From contig JBFLWE010000002.1 in the NCBI GenBank assembly GCA_040758375.1, positions 53,840-117,839 on the forward strand: a DNA stretch of 64,000 nucleotides. The letters run 5' to 3'. Under the pieces are notes generated by a model, which saw nothing but the letters and a program-made list of their open reading frames with translations, ran no database searches and had not been told where the DNA came from. The first letter of the stretch is position 1. Every line of letters begins with the position of its first letter. The translations under genes and the position numbers were made by a program. Positions 37,124 through 45,616 of the stretch are shown here, piece after piece. Origin of the DNA: CAMLIZ01 sp040758375 (lineage in GTDB: Bacteria > Pseudomonadota > Gammaproteobacteria > Burkholderiales > Burkholderiaceae_C).

Positions 37124-38005
37124 ATGTGCACGCGCGACTTGATGCGCGGCGCCGCCGCGCTGCTGGGAATGCTGTGCGCCATGGCACACGCGGGCGGCAT
37201 GCAGGCAATGGCCGACGACGAGCTGGCCGGGGTGAGCGGCAGCGACGGCCTGGCGTTCAACCTGGTGGGCTTCTCGCTGCAGGGCCCGCTCACGCTCACC
37301 TATACCTCGCCCGACGGCGCGAGCCTGGGTTTGTCGAACCTGTCGCTATCGCGCTCGGACGATCCCGCTGCCACCTTCAGCGACCCGTACCGGCTGCGCG
37401 TGCTGTCGCGCGGCAACGGGCTGGCCGACGTGATCGCGCTGACGGGCCCGGCCAATGCGAACGGGCTGCTGAAGTGGCAGTTCGCCGCCGACTGGAACGT
37501 GGTCGCCAACGGCATCGACCACCAAGGTGGCGCGCTGATGATCAGCGACCTGGTCTCGCGCAACGCCAGCCTCACGCTCACCACGCCGGCTGGCAGCGGC
37601 GTGGAGGGCGTGGCCTTCGGCCTGGGGCTCGACCTCCAGATCGGCCAGCTGCTGCTGCGGCCGCGCGGGCGCGGCGTCGAGACCGAGCAGTTGGGCTTCA
37701 GCGGCATCCGCCTGGGTGCTGCCGCCGAAGACGGCACGCTGCTGGGCACGCCCTGGCACCTGGCCGATGCGACGCACCAGCCCGGCATCTTCAATGCGGT
37801 GACCGACGCCAACGGCGTGTCCAGCCTGCACCTGGGGATCGGCTGGCCCACCGGCTCCTCCGGCGCGCCGATCGGCAGCCTGGTGATCGACAACATCGCG
37901 TTCAGAAGCGATGCGCTGCCCGGCGGACAGCTCGACCTCGGCTCCAGCCGCATCGGCACGATGCAAGTGCAGTACCTCGACGTGAAGCTGCGTGGGGGCT
38001 TCTGA
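37124..38005 (+). CDS. Secreted FilA-like protein 3
   Basis: 293 residues. Signal peptide MCTRDLMRGAAALLGMLCAMAHA, then MADDELAGVSGSDGLAFNLV. This conserves the D-E-L-x-x-V-x-G-x-D-G motif. The remainder is a long beta-type domain with repeated amphipathic strands (LTLTYTSPDGASLGLSNLSL, LGLDLQIGQLLLRPRG, LGIGWPTGSSGAPIGSLVID). Strong AGGAGG 8 bases before the ATG, which itself lies 4 bases after the previous stop. Predicted exported and probably surface or secreted. Confidence 0.72.
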   Translation: MCTRDLMRGAAALLGMLCAMAHAGGMQAMADDELAGVSGSDGLAFNLVGFSLQGPLTLTYTSPDGASLGLSNLSLSRSDDPAATFSDPYRLRVLSRGNGLADVIALTGPANANGLLKWQFAADWNVVANGIDHQGGALMISDLVSRNASLTLTTPAGSGVEGVAFGLGLDLQIGQLLLRPRGRGVETEQLGFSGIRLGAAAEDGTLLGTPWHLADATHQPGIFNAVTDANGVSSLHLGIGWPTGSSGAPIGSLVIDNIAFRSDALPGGQLDLGSSRIGTMQVQYLDVKLRGGF

Positions 38006-38440
38006 ATGCGCGCCGTGCTTGCCCTCCTGCTGTGCTGCGCGCTGCCCGCGCTGGCTCAGCCTGCACCGATGAGCGACGAGGAGCTCGCCTCCGTCGAGGG
38101 CCGCGACGGCATCGGCCTGGCGGTGCACCTCGAACTCGACAGCAGCCTGAGCGCCGGCTTCAGCGTGAACGGCACCACCACCTACGCGGTGGTGCAAGGC
38201 CTGGGCGGCACGGCCGACCTGGTGGCGCTGACGCTCGACGTGCGCCGCCGCAGCGACGGCGGCGGCGACTACGTGGACATCGGCCTGCCCGGCTTCGTGG
38301 GCTTCAAGCAGTTCGGCTTTCGCGCGCTGGGTGCGCAGACCGATCCGCTGGCCCCCATTGCGCCGGGTGCGGGCTACGGGCAGGTGCTGCTCGACGGCAC
38401 CGCCTCGATGACCGGCCACCTCTACCTCTGGGCGAACTAG
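38006..38440 (+). CDS. Secreted FilA-like protein 4 (short)
   Basis: 144 residues starting directly after the preceding stop (TGA-ATG). Signal peptide MRAVLALLLCCALPALA, then PMSDEELASVEGRDGIGLAV, the best match in the operon to the bacteriocin-type leader (S-D-E-E-L-x-x-V-x-G-x). The rest is beta-rich and ends in HLYLWAN, similar to the WMWAH end of protein 1. That shared aromatic C-terminus is a second common feature of the two short members. Confidence 0.75.
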   Translation: MRAVLALLLCCALPALAQPAPMSDEELASVEGRDGIGLAVHLELDSSLSAGFSVNGTTTYAVVQGLGGTADLVALTLDVRRRSDGGGDYVDIGLPGFVGFKQFGFRALGAQTDPLAPIAPGAGYGQVLLDGTASMTGHLYLWAN

Positions 38441-38459
38441 CCCGCGCAAGGAGTAGCGC

Positions 38460-39227
38460 ATGTGGATGATCCTGCTCGGCGTGGTGGCCGTCGCGATTGG
38501 CGGCGCCGGCGTGAGCTCGCAGAAGCCGCCGCAGGAGATGCCCGCGGACCAGTTCGAGCTGCCGATGGCGCGCGTGGGCGGCGGCACGGTGCCCGAAGGC
38601 GTGCGCATGGAGCCGTATTCCGAGTTCAAGTACCGCAACATCGTGCGCCAGGCCTACGACTACAGCTGCGGCTCGGCGGCACTGGTCACGGTGATGAACC
38701 ACTACCTGGGCATCCCGGTCAGCGAGCAGCAGGCGATGGAGGGCATGCTGGCCCATGGCGAGCGCGAAAAGATCATCGCGCGCCGCGGCTTCTCGCTGCT
38801 GGACATGAAGCGCTACGTCACCACGCTGGGCGGCGACGCGCAGGGTTTCCGCGCCAGCCTGGACGACCTGGCCGCCCTGAAGCAGCCGGGCATCGTGCCG
38901 ATCGACTACGCCGGCTTCAAGCACTTCGTCGTGTTCCGCGGCCTGCGCGAGGGCAAGGTCTACATCGCCGACCCGTCCGCCGGCCACATCGTGTTTTCCG
39001 CCGAGGAGTTTGCGACCCTGTGGGACCGCAACACCTTGTTCCTGCTCTACCCACCGAAGGACAACCCCGCGACCCTGGCCCGCCTCGCGCTCACCGACCA
39101 AGAACTCGGCGTGATCGACACCGACCTGGTGCGATCGGACGCCGTACTGCCCCAGCTCGATCGCATCGACGCCCTGCAGCGCGCAGTGCAGGCGGGGCTG
39201 GGCATCTTCCAACTGCGCAAGCAATGA
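38460..39227 (+). CDS. C39-family cysteine peptidase, membrane-anchored (FilB-like)
   Basis: 255 residues. A hydrophobic N-terminus (MWMILLGVVAVAIGGAGV) without an obvious cleavage site suggests anchoring with the domain in the periplasm. The peptidase core has the full C39 set: oxyanion Gln64 and catalytic Cys70 in RQAYDYSCGSAAL, His155 in GFKHFVVF and Asp171 in VYIADPSAG. C39 peptidases cut leader peptides after Gly-Gly-like sites; unlike ABC exporters, this one lacks transporter domains. The obvious candidates for its substrates are the four FilA-like proteins encoded just before it. Strong AAGGAG site. Position matches my recollection of Acinetobacter FilB. Confidence 0.85.
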   Translation: MWMILLGVVAVAIGGAGVSSQKPPQEMPADQFELPMARVGGGTVPEGVRMEPYSEFKYRNIVRQAYDYSCGSAALVTVMNHYLGIPVSEQQAMEGMLAHGEREKIIARRGFSLLDMKRYVTTLGGDAQGFRASLDDLAALKQPGIVPIDYAGFKHFVVFRGLREGKVYIADPSAGHIVFSAEEFATLWDRNTLFLLYPPKDNPATLARLALTDQELGVIDTDLVRSDAVLPQLDRIDALQRAVQAGLGIFQLRKQ

Positions 39228-39234
39228 CGCTCCC

Positions 39235-40320
39235 ATGACTTCCCGTTCGATCGCCGCGGCCACCCTGTCGCTTCTCTTCGCTTCCGCTTCCTTCGCCCAG
39301 ACCGCGCCGGCCCCGTCCGACGCGGCCTCCGCACCGGCGCCCGCGCCGGTGGTGCTGCCCGCTGCGGCCCCGGCCTCCGCGCCGGGCGCCGACGCGGCCC
39401 GCGCCGCGCTGGCCAAGAAGGAGGGCGACGTCGACCAGGCCAAGCTGCTGAAGGAGACGCTGAGCTCCACCGACAAGCGCTACTCGCTGATCCGCAAGGG
39501 CAAGCTGGCCTCGACCTACGACCTGACGTATTCCTACATCGGGCAGCAGACCATCGACGTGAGCTTCAACGACGTGGGGGAGATCAGCAACTTCGCGCTC
39601 ACCAACACGCGCGGCCACACGCTCACCAACACCGTCTCGGCCGACTACGGCGTGTTCGACAACCTCACGGCCAACCTCACGGTGCCGCTGGTGAGCCGCT
39701 ACTCTCAGTCGGAGACCTTCTCCGGCCTGACCAACGCCTTCGGCGACATCTCCATCGGTGCGCGCTTCCAGCCGTTTGCGCTGTCGCGCGAGCTGCCCAC
39801 GCTGACCACCACCGCGGCGCTGCGCCTGCCCACCGGCCGCAGCCCGTTCAAGACCATCCAGAGCCAGGGCCTGGGCACGGGCAACGGCTACACCGCGTTC
39901 ACGCTGGGCGCCAACGTCTCCAAGATCGTGGACCCGGTGGCCTTGTTCGGCTCGCTCAACTTCACGCTGGGCGCGCCGGCCAAGCACTTGAGCCAGCGCC
40001 GCGGCGACCGCACGCTCACCGAGGTGCGCCCCGGCCCGGCGCTGGGCTTCGGCTTCGGCTTCGCCTATGCGCTGTCGTACAACATCTCCACGCACCTGTC
40101 GTTCCAGCAGTCGATCTCGGGCCGCAGCAAGCTGACCCTGGTGGATGACGCCGGCGCCGCGCGGCAGGCACGCACCACCTCGCAGACCTCGGCCTCGGTG
40201 AACCTCGGCCTGGGCGTGCGCGTCTCGCCGGTGACCACGGTGAACTTCTCGGTGGGCGTGGGCCTGACCAGCGACACGCCGGACTTCACCTTCGGCCTCA
40301 ACCTGCCGCTTCACTTCTAG
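39235..40320 (+). CDS. Outer-membrane beta-barrel protein (Phenol_MetA_deg/transporter-like)
   Basis: 361 residues. Signal peptide MTSRSIAAATLSLLFASASFA, then a Pro/Ala linker (22-60), a charged helical segment (ALAKKEGDVDQAKLLKETL), and about twelve amphipathic strands from YDLTYSYIGQQTIDVSF to the end, closing in an aromatic C-terminus (FTFGLNLPLHF, final Phe). That is the mark of an outer-membrane barrel. Resembles 'transporter' proteins of the meta-pathway phenol degradation-like family. Eight bases after the peptidase gene; corresponds in position to FilC of the Acinetobacter system (from memory). Confidence 0.75.
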   Translation: MTSRSIAAATLSLLFASASFAQTAPAPSDAASAPAPAPVVLPAAAPASAPGADAARAALAKKEGDVDQAKLLKETLSSTDKRYSLIRKGKLASTYDLTYSYIGQQTIDVSFNDVGEISNFALTNTRGHTLTNTVSADYGVFDNLTANLTVPLVSRYSQSETFSGLTNAFGDISIGARFQPFALSRELPTLTTTAALRLPTGRSPFKTIQSQGLGTGNGYTAFTLGANVSKIVDPVALFGSLNFTLGAPAKHLSQRRGDRTLTEVRPGPALGFGFGFAYALSYNISTHLSFQQSISGRSKLTLVDDAGAARQARTTSQTSASVNLGLGVRVSPVTTVNFSVGVGLTSDTPDFTFGLNLPLHF

Positions 40321-40333
40321 AGGCCCTTGCGTG

Positions 40334-41941
40334 ATGCGTTCCAAGCCTCGATCGCAAGCGCTGGCCGCGGCAGCGCTCGCGCTGCTGCCCCTCGTCGCCC
40401 ACGCAGCGCTCACCGAAAACATCGGGACCAACCCGATCGCCATGTCGATGGGCAACGCGGTCACCGCCGATCCGCCTGGCATCGCCGCGATCCACTTCAA
40501 CCCCGCCGGCCTGGCGCGGCTGAAAGGCGAGCTCAAGGAAGACAGCGTGTTCGGCGCCTCGGTCAAGCCGTACGCGACCTTCCGGCAGCCGCCGGGCTTC
40601 GACATCGGCGGCTGGACCGAAGACCCGCTCAACGGCACCTCCACCGGCCCGGTGCGCAACACGCTGTTCATCCCCATCATCGGTGTGCCCAAGGCCCGGC
40701 TGCCCGCCGCCGCGGCCGCCGGCTTCGGCCTGGCCTTTGGCAAGCACGGCTCGCCCTGGACCTTTGCCACCGGCGCCTACGTAACGCAGGCGGTGGGCAT
40801 CGACCGCACACTCGACCCCAACGACCCGGCGCGCTTCGACGGCAAGAAGGTGGTGATCCAGCGCCTGGTGTACCTGTCGCCCAGCGTGGGCTACAAGTGG
40901 AGCGACAGCCTGAGCTTCGGCGTGTCGGTGCCGATCGCGCACCAGGGCTTTGGGCTCGACACCGACATGCGCATGCCCAACAAACTGCTGGGCATCATCG
41001 GCCAGTTGCAGGACGCCTGGTGCGGCGACAGCGGCAACCCGCTCGACGAGTTCGCGTTCGGACTGTGCGGCGACCGCCAGGGCGGCGGCCGGCTGCGGCC
41101 CTTCAACAAGATGGGCTCGATGCAGTTCGAGATGACGGCACCGGCCGATCCCACCATCAACATCGGGGTGCTGTGGGAGCCCAGGCCCTGGTTCGCGGCC
41201 GGGCTGGTGTACCAGTCGGGCTCGAAGACCGTGCTCACCGGCCGCTACGTGTTCGAGGCCAATCCCGACCTCGACAAGTTCGTGCGCGGCATGTACAGCA
41301 GCCTGCTGGGGCCGATGGTGGCCTCGATGTTCGGCTTCCCCACCTCGATCCCGCCGGTGCAGGTGGGCAACGCGACGCTGGTGCTGCCCTTTCCCGAGCA
41401 TGTGCAGGCCGGCTTCAAGCTCAAACCGCTGGACCGCGTGCAGCTCAACCTCGACGTGGGCTGGACCAACTGGAAGCGCTGGGACCAGCTCACCTTCCAG
41501 TTCGACCAGCAGATCGCGATGCTGGCGATGGCGCGCATCTTCGGCGTGCAGGACCCGAGCAAGCTGGTCATCCCGCGCGGCTACCGCAACACCGTCGACT
41601 GGGGTCTGGGCCTGCAGGTCAAGCTCACCGACAAGATCGTGCTGCGCGCCGGCTACGAGCCGCGCAAGAGCTCCATCCCCACCAACAAGATGGACCTGAT
41701 CGCGCCGCTGCCCGACGTGAAGGTCCGCAGCCTGGGACTGGGCTACCAGGTCAAGGAGGGCACGCGCATCGACATCTCCGCGGCCTATGCCAGCGGGCGC
41801 TTCGACCTGCCGGCCGAGACCAGCTGCAACCTCAACTGCAGCAACTTCTTCAACGTCATCTACAACCCCTACGCCGGACTCGACATCGCGGGCGGCATGC
41901 GCATCCGTTACTTCGGCGTCCAGCTCACCCACCCTTTCTAG
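40334..41941 (+). CDS. OmpP1/FadL-family outer-membrane transporter
   Basis: 535 residues, beginning after a signal peptide (ends AHA) with the FadL hatch signature NPIAMSMGNAVTADPPGIAAIHFNPAGL. A 14-strand barrel pattern and a terminal Phe (LTHPF) follow. FadL proteins move long-chain fatty acids and hydrocarbons across the outer membrane by lateral diffusion. The protein is about 80 residues longer than E. coli FadL, mostly in loops. ATG at 40334 (the GTG one codon earlier is possible). Its place beside a peptidase, an acyltransferase and an acyl reductase links the operon to a lipid. Confidence 0.88.
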   Translation: MRSKPRSQALAAAALALLPLVAHAALTENIGTNPIAMSMGNAVTADPPGIAAIHFNPAGLARLKGELKEDSVFGASVKPYATFRQPPGFDIGGWTEDPLNGTSTGPVRNTLFIPIIGVPKARLPAAAAAGFGLAFGKHGSPWTFATGAYVTQAVGIDRTLDPNDPARFDGKKVVIQRLVYLSPSVGYKWSDSLSFGVSVPIAHQGFGLDTDMRMPNKLLGIIGQLQDAWCGDSGNPLDEFAFGLCGDRQGGGRLRPFNKMGSMQFEMTAPADPTINIGVLWEPRPWFAAGLVYQSGSKTVLTGRYVFEANPDLDKFVRGMYSSLLGPMVASMFGFPTSIPPVQVGNATLVLPFPEHVQAGFKLKPLDRVQLNLDVGWTNWKRWDQLTFQFDQQIAMLAMARIFGVQDPSKLVIPRGYRNTVDWGLGLQVKLTDKIVLRAGYEPRKSSIPTNKMDLIAPLPDVKVRSLGLGYQVKEGTRIDISAAYASGRFDLPAETSCNLNCSNFFNVIYNPYAGLDIAGGMRIRYFGVQLTHPF

Positions 41942-41954
41942 AGAGAAGCAGTCC

Positions 41955-42494
41955 ATGAAGTTCCCGTCGCGTTTCCTGTCGATCACCCTGGCGCTGGCCT
42001 GCGGCATGGCCGCTGCGCAGGCGGCCGACGACAAGCACAAGCTGGTGCAGCGCGCGCTCGCGCTGTGGCATGTGGAAGACACCGCGGTGGTGATGGTGCA
42101 GCGCCCCGCGGTCGATGCGATGCAGCAGGCGCGCATCGCGCTGCAAAGCCGCGTGAGCGCGCAAAAGCAGGAGGCCGCGATGAAGGAGATCGCGGTCGAC
42201 GTGCAGAAGTACGTGGACGAGGCCACGCCCATCGTGCGCAACAACGCCACCCGCCTGAAGCCCGAGGTGATCGGCCCGCTGCTGGCCCAGCACTTCAGCG
42301 AAGAGGAGCTGAAGCAGCTGATCACCTTCCTCGAATCGCCGGTGAAGAAGAAGTTCGAGCAGCTGGTGCCGCAGATCGAGCGCGCCTACGGCGAGAAGAT
42401 CGCCGCCGAAAGCCGCGCCGCGGTGGACCCGAAGCTGCAGGCGATGACGCAGGCCGTGGGCCTGAAGCTGCGCGCCGCCAGCATGACGCCTTGA
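41955..42494 (+). CDS. Periplasmic DUF2059 protein
   Basis: 179 residues. Signal peptide MKFPSRFLSITLALACGMAAAQA. Helical mature part ending in the DUF2059 hallmark FSEEELKQLITFLESPVKKKFEQLVPQ (recognition segment, about 115-141). Family members are periplasmic and of unknown role. Thirteen bases after the FadL-type gene; the stop overlaps the next start by one base (TGATG). Confidence 0.85.
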   Translation: MKFPSRFLSITLALACGMAAAQAADDKHKLVQRALALWHVEDTAVVMVQRPAVDAMQQARIALQSRVSAQKQEAAMKEIAVDVQKYVDEATPIVRNNATRLKPEVIGPLLAQHFSEEELKQLITFLESPVKKKFEQLVPQIERAYGEKIAAESRAAVDPKLQAMTQAVGLKLRAASMTP

Positions 42495-43909
42495 TGCGCC
42501 GCCACCCCATGCCCGAGGGCCCCGACGTGAACCGCACCCCTTTGCCGCGCCGCCCCATGGCCGCTGCCGACCATGCCTGGCTGCGCATGGACTCGGCGCA
42601 GAACCTGGTCGTGATCCACCTTGCGTTCTGCTTCCGCGCCGAGCTGCCGCTGGCCGCCGTGGTGTCGCAGCTGCGCGAGCGGCTGGGGTGCCACTACCAG
42701 TTCACCCACTGCGTGCAGCGGCGCTGGTGGCGCGCGCGCTGGGTGCCCGATGCCCGCTTCAGCATGACGCGCCACCTGCAGGAGCTGCGGCTGCCGGCAG
42801 GTTCGGGCAGGCCGGAGCTGAAGGCCTGGATGTCGAGCCAGGCCCACCTGCCGCTGCCGGCCGACCGCCCGTTGTGGCAGGCCGCGCTGGTGCATGGCGT
42901 GGACGGCGGCTCGGCGCTGGTGCTGCGCGTGCATCACTGCCTGGCCGATGGCGTGTCGCTGATGTCGCTGATCGGCGGGCTCACCGACGTGGCCGAAGGC
43001 GAGCTGCGCGTGCCGCCGGCGCGTGCCGCCGAGCGCCCCGACCTGAGCCTGGGGCTGGCGCTGCGCCGCGGCCCGCGCCTGTTGGCCGACACCGCCCACA
43101 TGTTGTTCATGCGGCGCGACCAGGCCAGCAAGCTCAAGGGCGCGCCGGGCGTCGCCAAGCGCGTGGCCTGGTCCGAGCCGCTGTCGCTGGCGATGGCGCG
43201 CGACCTCGGCGCACGCCATGGCGCCACGGTCAACGACGTGATGCTCGCGGTGATCAGTGACGTGCTGCGACGCCACCTGCAGTCGCGCGGGGTGGCGCAG
43301 CCGGCGGCGCCGCTGCGCACGGTGGTCCCGGTCAACATGCGTCCGCACAGCCAGGCCCATCTGCTGGGCAACCGCTTCGGGCTGGTGGGGCTGGAGCTGC
43401 CGGTGCATGTGGACGACGCGCTGCAGCGCCTGCGGCTGGTGCGCGACGGCATGACCACGCTCAAGGGCGGCCTGCAAGGTCAGCTCGCGCTGGCGCTGGT
43501 GCGCTGTGCCGGCGTGCTGCCGGCGCGATTGCAGACCGCGCTGCTCGGCATCTTCTCGCGCCGCTGCACCGTGATCGTCACCAACGTCATCGGCCCGGCC
43601 GAGCCGCGCGCGGTGGGCGGTGTGCGCCTGGACGAGCTGATGCTGTGCGTGCCGCAGGGCATGACGGTGGGCGTGGGCGTGTCCATCATTTCCTACAACG
43701 GCGAGCTGCGCATCGGCTTTCTCGTCGACGAGAAGCTGATGCCCGACTGCGCGGCGGCGGCGGCCTCGGTGCGCGCCTGCTTCGAGCAGCTGCGGCGCGC
43801 GGCCTGCCTGCAGGCAGGGGCCGTGGCCGCGCACTCGCCGTCGCCGGGCGTGGACGACGGCTTCTGGTCGCCCACGCTGGAACTCGACCGCGAGGCCTGC
43901 GCGCAATGA
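42494..43909 (+). CDS. WS/DGAT-type O-acyltransferase
   Basis: 471 residues from the coupled ATG (an ATG at 42509 is an alternative). The wax ester synthase/diacylglycerol acyltransferase motif HHCLADG lies at 147-153 with both His and the Asp intact. The C-terminal WES_acyltransf region has TVVPVNMRP, GNRFGLVGLELPV and TNVIGPAEPRAVGG. The enzyme esterifies an alcohol (fatty alcohol, diacylglycerol or other) with acyl-CoA at the inner face of the membrane. In this operon it is paired with an acyl-CoA-reductase-like protein, the normal partner supplying fatty alcohol for wax esters. Confidence 0.9.
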   Translation: MRRHPMPEGPDVNRTPLPRRPMAAADHAWLRMDSAQNLVVIHLAFCFRAELPLAAVVSQLRERLGCHYQFTHCVQRRWWRARWVPDARFSMTRHLQELRLPAGSGRPELKAWMSSQAHLPLPADRPLWQAALVHGVDGGSALVLRVHHCLADGVSLMSLIGGLTDVAEGELRVPPARAAERPDLSLGLALRRGPRLLADTAHMLFMRRDQASKLKGAPGVAKRVAWSEPLSLAMARDLGARHGATVNDVMLAVISDVLRRHLQSRGVAQPAAPLRTVVPVNMRPHSQAHLLGNRFGLVGLELPVHVDDALQRLRLVRDGMTTLKGGLQGQLALALVRCAGVLPARLQTALLGIFSRRCTVIVTNVIGPAEPRAVGGVRLDELMLCVPQGMTVGVGVSIISYNGELRIGFLVDEKLMPDCAAAAASVRACFEQLRRAACLQAGAVAAHSPSPGVDDGFWSPTLELDREACAQ

Positions 43910-45606
43910 ACCCGTACCGACTTGTCGCGAGCAGCCTGCTGGCCTGTGGGGTGCTGCTCGGTACCGGCTGCGGCGGCGGTGGCGGCAGCGGGAACCCCAC
44001 GCCCGATGCCAGCAGCCGCGGCTCGCTCTCGGTGAGCCTGGCCGCGGGCGCGGCACTCGACGTGCAGCACGTGTGGGTGACCTTGGGCGCCGTGGCCTTG
44101 CACACCGACGCCGACCGGCTCTGGTCGGGCGGCGACAGCAGCTGGCAGGTGGTGCGCTTCTCGCAGCCGGTGACCCTGGACCTCACCACGCTCAACAACG
44201 GCACGCAGTTGCCGCTGATGATCGGCCACGCGCTGCCGGCCGGCCGCTATGGGCAGCTGCGCCTGTTCCTGCTGGCACACGACGCTCCGCTGGCCGACAG
44301 CGCACGCACGCTGCAGCTGGCCCACAACGCACAGGTGGACTACGCCGACGCAGCGGGCACCGCGCGCCAGGTGCCGCTGGAGCTGCCCGATGCCAGCCTG
44401 GGCCTGCGCATCGACGGTCCCATCGACGTGCCGGCCAACGAGCATGCCGAGGTGGCGCTGCAGTGGGACCTGGAGCGCAGCCTGGTGCGCCTGGGCTCCG
44501 ACGACGGCATCGACCGCTTCACGCTGCGCCCCGACCTGCGCTGGTATGACGTGCGCAACACCGGCGCCATCGTCGGCGTGCTTGACCGCTCGCAGTTCTG
44601 CGCCCCCGGCGTGCGCGGCGGCGACTGCATCCACGATGCCGTGGCCAGTGCGCTGCTGCCCTCGGCCGATGGCCGCTTCAAGCGCAGCATGCGCACGTCG
44701 CCGGTGCTCGTGGGCACGCAGTACGCCACCTTCAGCCTCTACCCGCTGCCGGCGCTCGCCGCGGGGCAGACCTTCGACGTGGTGATCCGCGGGCGCAACA
44801 TGCGGACCATGGTCGTGCGCCACGTGCCGGCGCAGCCTGCGGGCCTGCTGGAGGCGCTGCCCACGCGGCTGGGCGCCGACCCCAACGACCCCACGACGCC
44901 GGCGCCGATGGTGCCGGTGCTGCAGCCGCAGGCCGCGGCCCGGGTGAGCCTGTCGCAGCCCATGGCACACACCGGCGCGCGCCTGCTGTTCGGCCAGACC
45001 TTGCCCGGCGACAGCGCGCCGCTGGAGATCGCGGGCGCGAATGTCGACCCCTTCAGCGGCTTGCTCGCGCAGCCGGCCGTGTTGCCCGGCGGGCCGCTGC
45101 GGGTGGCCGAATACCGCAGCGACGCGGTGCTGTCGTTCGCCGATTTCACGCCCCAAGAGGGCCAACAGGTCTTCAGCGCCATGGCGCTGGGCACGCGCTA
45201 CGACGAGCCCAGTGCCACGATCGCGTTGGCGGCGCCGCCGGGCAACGTCTCGTTCGTGGCGCCGGAGCCGGGCGCGCGCGCCGGCCTGGGCAGCGGCACG
45301 CTCGCCGTCACGCTGGCGGCCGCGCCCGCGAGCCGGTACGACGCTGCCGAGCTGGTGGTCTGGGACGCCAACGGCATCGTCACCACGCGCGACCTCTCGG
45401 CCGGCCTGGCCGGCGGCACCGTGGTGGAGCTCGCACTGCCGGCCGGCGCCGAAGCGGCGGCCCTGGGCGGCACGGCGGTGTATGCGGTGGCCGTGCGCGC
45501 CTGGCGGCGCGACGCACCGGCCGCCACGCTGCGCTGGGCGCGCGCCAGCGGGGTGGTCGACCTGCGCAACGCTTCTACGGCCAGCGCGGCGCTGGCGCTG
45601 CCCTGA
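43906..45606 (+). CDS. DUF4382 lipoprotein
   Basis: 566 residues; ATGA overlap with the acyltransferase gene. Lipoprotein signal with lipobox LGTGC (Cys22) and a Gly/Ser linker. DUF4382 domain (about 38-190; SLSVSLAAGAALDVQHVWVTL, LPAGRYGQLRLFL). Several Ig-like beta repeats follow (TFDVVIRGRNM, GTLAVTLAAAPAS, and a final strand-rich segment). Probably sits on the outer membrane as a surface or periplasmic partner of the two barrels. Occupies the place of FilF, a large lipoprotein of the Acinetobacter system, but homology is not established. Confidence 0.78.
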   Translation: MNPYRLVASSLLACGVLLGTGCGGGGGSGNPTPDASSRGSLSVSLAAGAALDVQHVWVTLGAVALHTDADRLWSGGDSSWQVVRFSQPVTLDLTTLNNGTQLPLMIGHALPAGRYGQLRLFLLAHDAPLADSARTLQLAHNAQVDYADAAGTARQVPLELPDASLGLRIDGPIDVPANEHAEVALQWDLERSLVRLGSDDGIDRFTLRPDLRWYDVRNTGAIVGVLDRSQFCAPGVRGGDCIHDAVASALLPSADGRFKRSMRTSPVLVGTQYATFSLYPLPALAAGQTFDVVIRGRNMRTMVVRHVPAQPAGLLEALPTRLGADPNDPTTPAPMVPVLQPQAAARVSLSQPMAHTGARLLFGQTLPGDSAPLEIAGANVDPFSGLLAQPAVLPGGPLRVAEYRSDAVLSFADFTPQEGQQVFSAMALGTRYDEPSATIALAAPPGNVSFVAPEPGARAGLGSGTLAVTLAAAPASRYDAAELVVWDANGIVTTRDLSAGLAGGTVVELALPAGAEAAALGGTAVYAVAVRAWRRDAPAATLRWARASGVVDLRNASTASAALALP

Positions 45607-45616
45607 GGCCACGACG

